This document shows, one piece after another, positions 21,463 to 30,294 of a DNA stretch of 64,000 nucleotides (within the stretch, counting starts at the first letter, position 1; every line of letters starts with the position of its first letter). The notes beneath the pieces were generated by a model that was given only the letters and a program-made list of their open reading frames with translations, had not been told where the DNA came from and did not search any database. Source of the stretch: Crocinitomicaceae bacterium (lineage in GTDB: Bacteria; Bacteroidota; Bacteroidia; Flavobacteriales_D; Crocinitomicaceae); the NCBI GenBank assembly GCA_030833845.1, contig JAURGK010000007.1, positions 24,739-88,738 of the forward strand, in the 5' to 3' direction. The translations under genes and the position numbers were made by a program.

Positions 21463-22287
21463 GTGCAAACAACAGGACCAATAGGTGTTTTTGACTCCGG
21501 TTACGGAGGGTTAACGGTATTAAAAGCACTGAGAAAAAAATTACCAAACCACGACTTTATATACTTTGGCGACAACGCCAGGGCACCTTACGGAAACAGG
21601 TCGTTCGATGTGGTCTATGAGTTCACACTTGAGGCCGTGAAATTTCTTTTTGAACAGGGCTGCCCATTGGTGATTTTGGCATGCAATACGGCCTCGGCAA
21701 AAGCACTTCGTACCATTCAGCAAAAAGACCTGCCCCAATTGGCCCCAAACAACCGCGTGCTCGGTGTAATTCGCCCAAGCGCCGAAGTGCTCAAAGAAAG
21801 CACTAAAAGCGGCTGTGTGGGCATTTTGGGAACAAACGGAACCATCAACTCCAATTCTTACCCCATCGAACTGCAAAAATTTGCTCCAAACCTTAAGGTA
21901 TTCCAGCACGCTTGTCCAATGTGGGTTCCTTTGATAGAGAATCAAAAACACTTACACTCTGCCGGCGAACAATTCATCGCTGAAGATCTTGCTGTTTTGA
22001 TGGCTCAACAAAGAGAAATTGATTCGATTTTATTAGCTTGTACACATTATCCGGTTCTAAAGAAACAAATTGAAAAGATAGTGGGGCCGAATGTAAAAGT
22101 AGTTCCTCAAGGTCCGATAGTTGCAAAAAAATTACAGGCTTATTTGCAAGCCCACACCGAGATGAACAATCGCTTATCTAAAAATGGAAGCGTCACTTAT
22201 TTTAGTTCTGAAACCCCAGTGGTTTTTAATGAAAAAGCGGGATATTTTCTGGGCACCAAAGTAGAGGCCCGACATCACAGCTTTTAG
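21463..22287 (+). CDS. murI: Glutamate racemase (GTG start)
   Basis: GPIGVFDSGYGGLTVLKAL, YFGDNARAPYG, LACNTASAKAL, LLACTHYPVL. Confidence 0.96.
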   Translation: MQTTGPIGVFDSGYGGLTVLKALRKKLPNHDFIYFGDNARAPYGNRSFDVVYEFTLEAVKFLFEQGCPLVILACNTASAKALRTIQQKDLPQLAPNNRVLGVIRPSAEVLKESTKSGCVGILGTNGTINSNSYPIELQKFAPNLKVFQHACPMWVPLIENQKHLHSAGEQFIAEDLAVLMAQQREIDSILLACTHYPVLKKQIEKIVGPNVKVVPQGPIVAKKLQAYLQAHTEMNNRLSKNGSVTYFSSETPVVFNEKAGYFLGTKVEARHHSF

Positions 22288-22288
22288 T

Positions 22289-22612
22289 CTAAGGTATCTT
22301 TCTGCTTAAGCTGATCAAAAGCTGATCATTGAGCTCTTTTTGGAGGTCGGGGTGGCTGGCATAATATTTAAGGCTTTTCTCAAAAATTTTGCGCGTTGTT
22401 TTGTATTTATGAAGTATCAAATCAACGCTTTTTTGAAGCGCCTCCTTATACTGGGTAGGGACGCCAAATTTACTTTGGTAATGGGTTTCGATCAAGGTAA
22501 TTTCTTCTACAAGCCCACACATTTCTTTGGGCTCAATGATCCCATTTGGAATTGTTTTTTGTTCGCATGAACAAAATAGACAAAGCAAAATGATCAATCC
22601 AATGACTTTCAT
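22289..22612 (-). CDS. DUF4296-like lipoprotein
   Basis: Lipobox LFCSC; GIIEPKEMCGLVEEITLIETHYQ...KYKTTRKIFEKSLKYYASHPD. Confidence 0.65.
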   Translation of the reverse strand: MKVIGLIILLCLFCSCEQKTIPNGIIEPKEMCGLVEEITLIETHYQSKFGVPTQYKEALQKSVDLILHKYKTTRKIFEKSLKYYASHPDLQKELNDQLLISLSRKIP

Positions 22613-23958
22613 CGGGCCTCAAAATGTAGTCGTTGCCCTAATTGACCCTCAATGATTTGGCCTTGTGAATACACACAATGTCCATTGACGTAAGTGCTAT
22701 GAATTTGGTGAGAAAAGGTGGTGCCTTCAAAAGGAGACCAGCCGCATTTGTACAACAAGTTGGATTTATCGACTGTTGCTCCAGAGGTGGGCGATACTAA
22801 AACAAGGTCTGCTGCATAGCCCTCTCTGATGTATCCACGATTTTTTATACGAAAAAGAGTTGCTGGCGCATGGGCCATCTTTTCTACAATGCGCTCTAAT
22901 GTTATTTGTCCTTCTTTGGCTTTTTCTAACATTGCCAGCAGGGCGTGCTGAACGAGCGGCCCGCCAGAAGGGGCAGTAGTGTAAGGGTTGTTTTTTTCTT
23001 CTAGGGTATGGGGCGCATGGTCTGTAGCGATAACATCTATGCGATTGTCTAATAGGGCCTCCCAAATACCACTTCGGTCAGCTGCAGATTTAATGGCGGG
23101 ATTCCACTTAATAAAGTTTCCCTTTTGTGCATAATCTGCATCTGAAAACCATAAGTGATGCACACAGGCCTCTGCAGTAATTAGTTTTTGTTCGAGCGGA
23201 AGGGTGTTTTCAAATAGCTCTGTTTCTTTTGCGGTAGAAATGTGAAGTACATGCAGCCTTGCGCGGTATTTTTTGGCCAAGGAAACCGCTTTGGATGAAG
23301 ATAAATAGCAAGCTTCTTCATTGCGAATGAGCGGATGTGCGCTTACGGGTATGTTTTGCCCATATGTTTCTTGAAATTGTGCTAAGTTGGCGCGCACCGT
23401 GCTTTCGTCTTCACAATGTGTGGCAATGAGCATTCCTACACGAGAAAACAAGCCTTCTAACACACTTTCCTTGTCTACAAGCATATTTCCTGTAGATGAG
23501 CCCATAAACACCTTTATACCGCAAATATTTGCGGCGTTGGTTTTCAATACTTCTTCAAGGTTGTCATTAGATGCGCCCATAAAAAAGGAATAGTTTGCAA
23601 TTGCATTTTGGGCTGCGATTTGGTACTTTTCTTCCAACAAATCTTGTGTGAGTGCATTGGGCACGGTATTGGGCATTTCCATAAAACTCGTAATGCCTCC
23701 CGCAACAGCAGCACGAGATTCAGAATAAATATTTCCTTTGTGTGTCAGGCCGGGTTCTCTAAAGTGCACTTGATCATCAATACAGCCCGGCAAAATAAAT
23801 AATCCAGATGCATCTATTTCTCGCACTCTTTGATCTGTATCTATATGGCTCGCTATTTTTTGAATCAAGCCATCAGCAATGAGCACATCAGCAACAAATT
23901 GTTTGCCTTCGTTAATGATGGTGCCATTTTTAACTAAGGTTTTCATTTTCATTTCCAT
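22609..23958 (-). CDS. pyrC: Dihydroorotase
   Basis: GCIDDQVHFREPGLTHKGNI...GGITSFMEMPNT...VIATDHAPHT. Confidence 0.93.
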   Translation of the reverse strand: MEMKMKTLVKNGTIINEGKQFVADVLIADGLIQKIASHIDTDQRVREIDASGLFILPGCIDDQVHFREPGLTHKGNIYSESRAAVAGGITSFMEMPNTVPNALTQDLLEEKYQIAAQNAIANYSFFMGASNDNLEEVLKTNAANICGIKVFMGSSTGNMLVDKESVLEGLFSRVGMLIATHCEDESTVRANLAQFQETYGQNIPVSAHPLIRNEEACYLSSSKAVSLAKKYRARLHVLHISTAKETELFENTLPLEQKLITAEACVHHLWFSDADYAQKGNFIKWNPAIKSAADRSGIWEALLDNRIDVIATDHAPHTLEEKNNPYTTAPSGGPLVQHALLAMLEKAKEGQITLERIVEKMAHAPATLFRIKNRGYIREGYAADLVLVSPTSGATVDKSNLLYKCGWSPFEGTTFSHQIHSTYVNGHCVYSQGQIIEGQLGQRLHFEAR

Positions 23959-24665
23959 TTCATTTTACGCATTTGCCAAACACCAAAAAAAGCTTCTTTA
24001 AAAATACCTGTTGACATTTTAGATTCACCAGCCACCCTATCAATAAAAGTGATGGGAATTTCTTTTACCTTAAATCCAAGTTTTAGAGCCGCATATTTCA
24101 TACAGATTTGAAAAGCGTATCCTTTAAATGGAATGTTCTTTAGTGGAATCGTTTTCAATACTTCACTTCTGTAACACTTAAACCCCGCTGTGGTATCTTT
24201 GATCCCGATCATTAGAATCATTCGTACATAAACACTAGCAAAATAACTCATAAGAATGCGCTTAAACGGCCAATTCTTTACCTTTCCTCCGCGCACATAC
24301 CTTGAACCAATGGCAAAATCAGCGCCATCTTCACAGGCCTTTACGAGCCTAGGAAGGTCAGTGGGGTTGTGTGAAAAGTCACAATCCATTTCAATCACAA
24401 ATCCGTAGCCCCTTTCAATTGCCCATTGGAATCCATGAATATAGGCGGTGCCAAGACCAAGCTTCCCAGCTCTTTTTTCAAGGAACACCTCGGGGTGCTT
24501 TTTCATGAGCAAGGCTATTTGATCGGCTGTTCCATCGGGTGAGTTGTCGTCGATAAATAGTATATGATAACCTAGATTTAAGTCCAGCACTGCGCTCACC
24601 ATTTTGGATACGTTGTCACGCTCGTTGTATGTGGGTATGATGATGAGTGTTTGTGTGTGCGCCAT
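23949..24665 (-). CDS. Polyprenol monophosphomannose synthase-like GT2 glycosyltransferase
   Basis: IIPTYNERDNVSKMV, FIDDNSPDGTAD, EMDCDFSHNPTDLP. Confidence 0.9.
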   Translation of the reverse strand: MAHTQTLIIIPTYNERDNVSKMVSAVLDLNLGYHILFIDDNSPDGTADQIALLMKKHPEVFLEKRAGKLGLGTAYIHGFQWAIERGYGFVIEMDCDFSHNPTDLPRLVKACEDGADFAIGSRYVRGGKVKNWPFKRILMSYFASVYVRMILMIGIKDTTAGFKCYRSEVLKTIPLKNIPFKGYAFQICMKYAALKLGFKVKEIPITFIDRVAGESKMSTGIFKEAFFGVWQMRKMKWK

Positions 24666-24705
24666 GTCTAGTGAGAACGAAATTAGCGAAGAAAAGTGAC
24701 AAAAA

Positions 24706-24726
24706 AAACCGCCACAGGGGCGGTTT
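24706..24726 (-). terminator. Terminator after rplY
   Basis: AAACCGCC-acagg-GGCGGTTT; followed on the minus strand by a T-tract. Confidence 0.8.
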
Positions 24727-24748
24727 AGTTAAATAATGTTTATGAAGT

Positions 24749-25336
24749 TTATGCTTCTTCTTCTTCGTCAGCAGCATCGGCACCTTTAACAGCACCACGA
24801 GCCATTTTGACTGCAACCACAACCGCATTGGTTGGGTCTAAGAATTTAACACCAGGGATTTCTACACTTCCTACACGGATAGCATCACCGATGCGTAATT
24901 TAGTAATATCAAGGGTAATTTCGTCTGGTAATGCGCCAGGCAAACCAACACATTGAAGGTGTCTGAACACAATCATTAATTTACCACCCGCCATTACACC
25001 ACGAGAAGAACCTGTGATGCGCACTGGCAATTTAACACGCACCTCTTTACTTTCATTGAGTTCGTAGAAATCTACGTGCTGAATGGTGTCTTTGGTTGGG
25101 TGTTGTTGCAACTCACGGATAATGCCTACCGCTTTTTTACCTTCAATATCGAGTGCTACCTGAAATACATCAGGAGAAAAAACGATTTTGTCAATAGCTG
25201 TTCGCTTTACTGCGAAGTGAGTTTGCTCACCTTGACCGTAAAGCACACAAGGAACTAGGCCAGCGTTACGCAAAGCCGCAGCATCCTTCTTCCCTACGTT
25301 CGCTCGGAGCGAACCGCTCAAATGTGCTGTTTTCAT
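24749..25336 (-). CDS. rplY: 50S ribosomal protein L25/general stress protein Ctc
   Basis: LRANVGKKDAAALRNAGLVPCVLYG... and L25 C-terminal domain. Confidence 0.93.
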   Translation of the reverse strand: MKTAHLSGSLRANVGKKDAAALRNAGLVPCVLYGQGEQTHFAVKRTAIDKIVFSPDVFQVALDIEGKKAVGIIRELQQHPTKDTIQHVDFYELNESKEVRVKLPVRITGSSRGVMAGGKLMIVFRHLQCVGLPGALPDEITLDITKLRIGDAIRVGSVEIPGVKFLDPTNAVVVAVKMARGAVKGADAADEEEEA

Positions 25337-25349
25337 GTTATATATTAAT

Positions 25350-26279
25350 TTAAGAGATTACAAAATGTGAACTAATCGATTCGTTGTTTACCAGGCGTTT
25401 TATGACATCGGCAAATAAATTTGCCACGCTCAAAACGCGTATTTTCTCGCTTTGTTTTTGAAGCGGTATGGTATCAGTAACAATCAGTTCGGTTAATTTA
25501 GAGGCTGCGATTCGTTCAAAAGCAGGGCCGCTCAGAACAGCATGTGTTGTGAAAGCGCGTACGCTTTTTGCTCCTTTTTCGATAAGCAAATCTGCGGCTG
25601 TAGTTAGGGTTCCGGCTGTATCACACATGTCATCGATGATCACAACGTCTTTTCCCATTACATCACCAATCACAGTCATTTCGGCAATTTCATTTGCTTT
25701 TTTACGGTGTTTATGGCAAAGTGCTAAACCACAGTTTAAATTTTTGGCATACGAATTTGCGCGCTTGGCCCCACCAGCGTCTGGAGCAGCAACAACCAGA
25801 TTTTGCCTATCGTAGTTCTCGATTTCTTTGAAGAACAGGGTAGAGGCAAATAGGTGATCAACCGGCACTTCAAAGAAGCCTTGAATTTGGTCAGCATGGA
25901 GGTCCATTGTCATGACGCGGTCAACACCAGCAGCCATGAGCATGTTGGCGACAAGTTTAGCGCCAATAGCAACCCTTGGCTTGTCTTTGCGGTCTTGACG
26001 GGCAAATCCGAAATAAGGAATGACGGCAATAATTTTTCTTGCCGATGCGCGTCTTGCTGCATCTACAAGCAAAAGTAGCTCGAAAAGATTTTCGGTAGGA
26101 GGCATCGTAGATTGGACAATAAAAACATCTTGTCCGCGAACCGTTTCTTCAAAAGAAGGTTGAAATTCACCATCAGAGAAAACACTAACCTTGACATCTC
26201 CTAAAGACGCACCAAATGATTTGGCTATTTGTCCGGCCAGTTGTTCTGAAGCTCTTCCTGCAAAGATTTTTACACCCAC
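25350..26279 (-). CDS. prs: Ribose-phosphate pyrophosphokinase (likely GTG start at 26279)
   Basis: KIFAGRASEQLAGQIAKSFG...YFGFARQDRKDKPR...VVIIDDMCDTAGTL. Confidence 0.97.
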   Translation of the reverse strand: MGVKIFAGRASEQLAGQIAKSFGASLGDVKVSVFSDGEFQPSFEETVRGQDVFIVQSTMPPTENLFELLLLVDAARRASARKIIAVIPYFGFARQDRKDKPRVAIGAKLVANMLMAAGVDRVMTMDLHADQIQGFFEVPVDHLFASTLFFKEIENYDRQNLVVAAPDAGGAKRANSYAKNLNCGLALCHKHRKKANEIAEMTVIGDVMGKDVVIIDDMCDTAGTLTTAADLLIEKGAKSVRAFTTHAVLSGPAFERIAASKLTELIVTDTIPLQKQSEKIRVLSVANLFADVIKRLVNNESISSHFVIS

Positions 26280-26333
26280 GATACTGAAAATTGAATGCAA
26301 AGGTAAGGAATTAAGAACTAATTTTGTAATACA

Positions 26334-28097
26334 ATGAGTCAAAAGCTACAATTTTCCTTGTTCAAGCGCCTATTAGGCTTGATTAAACCCTATCGTAAAT
26401 TGTTGTTTTTGGCTGCGGCTGCCACGATACTACTAGCAGCATTATCCCCAACGCGCCCCTATGTCATAGGTCAAATTATCGACCGATATTTGCTCCGAGA
26501 TAAAGATCCAAATATGCTGTTGATGGGCTCTATATTGGTTTTGATCATGTTGGTGTCAGAAGCAATATTACAGGTCGTTGGCACGTATTTTTCTAATTTA
26601 TTGGCGCAGTCTGTCATTCGAGACTTGCGACAAAAAGTAATTAGACATTTCATGCAGCTGCGCATTTCGTATTTTGATAAAAATCCGGTTGGGGCCATGG
26701 TGACGCGTGTGGTTTCGGATGTAGAGGCCATTACAGAAGTGTTTTCTTCAGGCATCATGGATATAGCTGCCGATCTGTTGTCATTGGTATTGATAGTCTT
26801 GTTTATGTTTCTAACAGATTGGCAATTGGCACTCATGACTTTAATCCCTGTTCCGATACTGGTGTATGCGACCCGAATTTTTGCCAAAGCGATGAAGTCT
26901 TCTTTTCAACAAGAACGACAAGCCGTGACCAAACTCAACACATTTGTTCAAGAACGACTCACCGGAATGAGTTTGGTACAATTGTTTAATCGTCAAAAGA
27001 AAGAAGCCGCGCAATTTGAACAGATCAATGCAGAGCACCGTGCCGCTCATATCAAAGCAGTTTGGGCGAACTCTATCTTTTTTCCTTTTGTTGAGCTGTT
27101 GAGCTCTTTATCGGTGGCGGCGCTACTTGTTTGGGGCGCCTTGCAAGCTTCAGGCAAATCAGAGCAAGAGGTGAGCAATATGTTTGGGCAATTATTTGCT
27201 TTTGTTTTTTGGATCAGTCAACTCTACAGGCCTATTCGAATGTTGGCAGATAAATTCAATGTATTACAGCGTGGCACCGTAAGGGCAGAAAGAATTTTTG
27301 CAGTACTGGACGAACACACCGATGTGCAAGCAGAGGGAAACCTAACTGAGATCGACTTTAATAAAGATTTGATTTTCAAGGAGGTAAATTTTGCCTATGT
27401 CGAAGACCAACCCGTGATCAGATCATTGAACTTAACTATAAAACACGGCCAAACTATTGCAATAGTTGGTGCTACGGGCTCAGGAAAGACGACATTAGTA
27501 AATTTATTGGGCCGTTTTTATGAACATCAGTCTGGTCAAATTTTAATTGGTGATACGCCTATTGAAGCCATTGATTTAAAAACACTTCGCAGGCATATTG
27601 CCATCGTTTTACAAGATGTGTTCTTGTTTTCGGACACGGTGTTAAATAACATTACGCTAGGCGACCCTTCTATTAGCCTTCAACAAGTTATTGCTGCAGC
27701 AAAGGAAGTGGGGGCCCATGAATTTATAAGCGCACTACCCGATCAGTATGGCCATCAAATAGGTGAGAGAGGCGGGTCCTTATCTACAGGCCAAAGACAG
27801 TTGTTGTCTTTTATACGAGCATACGTATACCAACCTGATTTGCTTATCCTAGATGAGGCAACTTCAAGTGTAGATACTGAGAGTGAATTTTTAATTCAAC
27901 AAGCCACAGAAAAGTTAACCAAAGGCCGCACCTCTATAGTTATTGCACACCGCTTGTCAACAATAAGAAGTTCCGATAGGATCATTGTAATGGAAAGAGG
28001 CCAAATCATAGAACAAGGGAGCCACGAAGAGCTTTTGGCCATGAATGGGCATTACAAGAATTTATTCGACAGACAATATTTCAATCAAGGATTATGA
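26334..28097 (+). CDS. ABC exporter, permease-ATPase fusion
   Basis: Walker A GATGSGKT, LSTGQRQLLSFIRA, LLILDEATSSVD. Confidence 0.92.
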   Translation: MSQKLQFSLFKRLLGLIKPYRKLLFLAAAATILLAALSPTRPYVIGQIIDRYLLRDKDPNMLLMGSILVLIMLVSEAILQVVGTYFSNLLAQSVIRDLRQKVIRHFMQLRISYFDKNPVGAMVTRVVSDVEAITEVFSSGIMDIAADLLSLVLIVLFMFLTDWQLALMTLIPVPILVYATRIFAKAMKSSFQQERQAVTKLNTFVQERLTGMSLVQLFNRQKKEAAQFEQINAEHRAAHIKAVWANSIFFPFVELLSSLSVAALLVWGALQASGKSEQEVSNMFGQLFAFVFWISQLYRPIRMLADKFNVLQRGTVRAERIFAVLDEHTDVQAEGNLTEIDFNKDLIFKEVNFAYVEDQPVIRSLNLTIKHGQTIAIVGATGSGKTTLVNLLGRFYEHQSGQILIGDTPIEAIDLKTLRRHIAIVLQDVFLFSDTVLNNITLGDPSISLQQVIAAAKEVGAHEFISALPDQYGHQIGERGGSLSTGQRQLLSFIRAYVYQPDLLILDEATSSVDTESEFLIQQATEKLTKGRTSIVIAHRLSTIRSSDRIIVMERGQIIEQGSHEELLAMNGHYKNLFDRQYFNQGL

Positions 28098-28951
28098 GGA
28101 GATTAAAAATAGGTGGGGTCCCAGAACATTTTAATCTACCATGGCGTCTGGCTATCGAAGAAGGCCTGTTTTCTGATATAGGCGCTGAATTGCACTGGTC
28201 GGACATGAATGGCGGAACCGGACAAATGATCAAGGGCTTACAAGTGGGAAGCTTGGATATTGCTGTGTTACTCACCGAAGGAATTACCAGAGCTATTTTA
28301 AAAGGACTTGAAGCAAAAATTATCGCAGTATATGTACAGAGCCCGCTTTGTTGGGGGGTGCATGTTGCAAATAACAATGCTGTGCAGCGCATAAAGGACC
28401 TAGATGGCTCTGTCTTTGCTATTTCAAGAGAAGGCTCGGGGTCTCATTTGATGAGTTACGTTTTGGCACAAAGAGAAGGCTGGGAGCCTAGCTCACTTTC
28501 ATTCAACGTAGTAGGGGATATTTATGGCGGTCTATGGGCACTCAATCATGGAGAGGCCGAAGGTTTTTTATGGGAAAAATATACCACACAGCCATTTGTA
28601 GACCAAGGAAAACTCAAACGGATTGCAGAAGTTTATACGCCATGGCCGTGCTTTGTAATTGCCGTACGCAATGAGGTGTTGGCCGCCGATAAAGACCTAC
28701 TTAGCTCAATAATTCAAATCATACAAAAACGAGCCCATGAGTTAAAAAATGCAGCAGACGCTTCAGAGGAATTTGCTTGGCGCTATGGGCTTCAAAGCAA
28801 ACAAGTAGAGGCTTGGTTAGCACAAACCGAATGGGCTAGTCAACTAGAAATAGAACAGAAAGATTTGCTAAAAACAGTGGAAACACTTCAAGAATTGAGC
28901 CTCATTACAGCAGATGAAGCTTCAAACTGGCAATTAAAACTGCTTCCATGA
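28094..28951 (+). CDS. Substrate-binding (PBP2/TauA-like) protein without signal peptide
   Basis: MRRLKIGGVPEHFNLPWRLAIEEGLFSDIGAELHWSDMNGGTGQMIKGLQVGSLDIAVLLTEG: PBP type 2 fold signature, no leader; overlaps the upstream ABC gene by 4 nt. Confidence 0.75.
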   Translation: MRRLKIGGVPEHFNLPWRLAIEEGLFSDIGAELHWSDMNGGTGQMIKGLQVGSLDIAVLLTEGITRAILKGLEAKIIAVYVQSPLCWGVHVANNNAVQRIKDLDGSVFAISREGSGSHLMSYVLAQREGWEPSSLSFNVVGDIYGGLWALNHGEAEGFLWEKYTTQPFVDQGKLKRIAEVYTPWPCFVIAVRNEVLAADKDLLSSIIQIIQKRAHELKNAADASEEFAWRYGLQSKQVEAWLAQTEWASQLEIEQKDLLKTVETLQELSLITADEASNWQLKLLP

Positions 28952-30069
28952 ATCGTTTAGTCTTTGCGTTTTTGGTCTTTCATTGTGGGTATGGCTCCGC
29001 CCAAGGATTGGACTTGGGGACCATTTCTTACTCGCCGCAATTTATTTCTAATCTGAGCGCCAACTGCAATGAAACTTCAGGATTAGTATATGACAACGAC
29101 ACCATTTTTTCCATTAATGATGGTGGCAACCCTGCAGCTATACAGGCCTTTAGCGCATCCAACGGTCAACCAATCAATGAGTGGCAAGTAGGGAATGCAC
29201 AAAATTTTGATTGGGAGGCGCTCACCCTCAACGACTCTGTTCTTTTTATTGCCGATATCGGCAATAATGCAGGAACAAGAAATGTATTTGACATATATCG
29301 CGTGCTGCGTCAGGATCTGGTAGCTTCAGTACAAACAGTTGCATCCGTCAAACAATCTTTTCGCTTTTTAGATCAGCCCACCTTGCCTTTAACAGTAAAT
29401 GCGCACAATTACGATGCCGAGGCTATTTTTTATTTTCAGGACTCTTTGCACGTTTTAACCAAAAACTGGGAGAATCTTTGGACGCGTCATTATGTGCTGC
29501 CTTGTATTTGGCAAGACACCCTACTTATTAGTCCGCGAGATTCATTTTATGTCAATGGATTGGTGACAGATGCAGCATACTCAGCTCAAGATAATAAGCT
29601 CTACTTACTTGGCTATAAAAAAGAACCAAGTGGCCTATACAGCTCTTTTATGTATCGATTTACTGATTTTAACGGTGAAATATTAGCTTCGGATTACCAA
29701 CGCATTGAATTAGGCTCAACGCTCAGCTTAGCCCAGACAGAAGGCCTTTGTATTGCAGGCCCAGAGATGCTTTTTATATCGGGAGAACAAATCGCTTCAA
29801 TAATAACGATTGCTCCAAAGTTGCATTTTATTAATTTTTTTGAACTACTTGGCAATACTAAAAATAGCGCAAAAAAAATTTATTTTCACGACAACACATT
29901 ATTCATTCCAAAGGACGCACTGCCTGATTTTTTACTCCTAGACGCTAACGGCAAGGAGGCGATTGAATGGGTTTTAAATAAGAATCAACAAGATCTGTCC
30001 GCCCTTGCTCCAGGCACCTATTACCTTATTGGGCCAACACACAGGCAAACCTGGATCAAACGGTATTAA
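28948..30069 (+). CDS. Secreted protein of unknown function, beta-propeller-like
   Basis: Signal peptide; ETSGLVYDNDTIFSINDGGNPAAIQAF...FDWEALTLNDSVLFIADIGNNAGTR; overlaps previous CDS by 4 nt. Confidence 0.6.
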   Translation: MNRLVFAFLVFHCGYGSAQGLDLGTISYSPQFISNLSANCNETSGLVYDNDTIFSINDGGNPAAIQAFSASNGQPINEWQVGNAQNFDWEALTLNDSVLFIADIGNNAGTRNVFDIYRVLRQDLVASVQTVASVKQSFRFLDQPTLPLTVNAHNYDAEAIFYFQDSLHVLTKNWENLWTRHYVLPCIWQDTLLISPRDSFYVNGLVTDAAYSAQDNKLYLLGYKKEPSGLYSSFMYRFTDFNGEILASDYQRIELGSTLSLAQTEGLCIAGPEMLFISGEQIASIITIAPKLHFINFFELLGNTKNSAKKIYFHDNTLFIPKDALPDFLLLDANGKEAIEWVLNKNQQDLSALAPGTYYLIGPTHRQTWIKRY

Positions 30070-30072
30070 ATT

Positions 30073-30166
30073 CAAAGTATTATTCTTTGTGCGTCTGCGC
30101 TTGTTCGCTAACAAGCCCTATATGTTCATTTAGGGCATTATGAATACCTAAAAGGTTTATATTCAT
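30073..30166. other. Cluster of consecutive inverted repeats/hairpins in an intergenic region
   Basis: CAAAG/CTTTG (30073-30089); GCTTGTT-cgct-AACAAGC (30099-30116); GCCCTA/TAGGGC (30115-30136); ATGAATA/TATTCAT (30140-30166). Confidence 0.6.
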
Positions 30167-30183
30167 AGTATTAAACACGCAGT

Positions 30184-30294
30184 ATGATACCACTAGTACC
30201 GGCATTTGATTCGAATTTTTGGTGGGCTGTTGCAGCGGTTTTGGCGATTCTTACAATTATTTTTGCTGTTTTTTTAACAGATAAAAAAAATTAA
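30184..30294 (+). CDS. Candidate 36-aa single-TM microprotein
   Basis: ATG...TAA encodes MIPLVPAFDSNFWWAVAAVLAILTIIFAVFLTDKKN; below the track length cutoff; its stop overlaps the convergent S41 protease stop. Confidence 0.5.
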   Translation: MIPLVPAFDSNFWWAVAAVLAILTIIFAVFLTDKKN

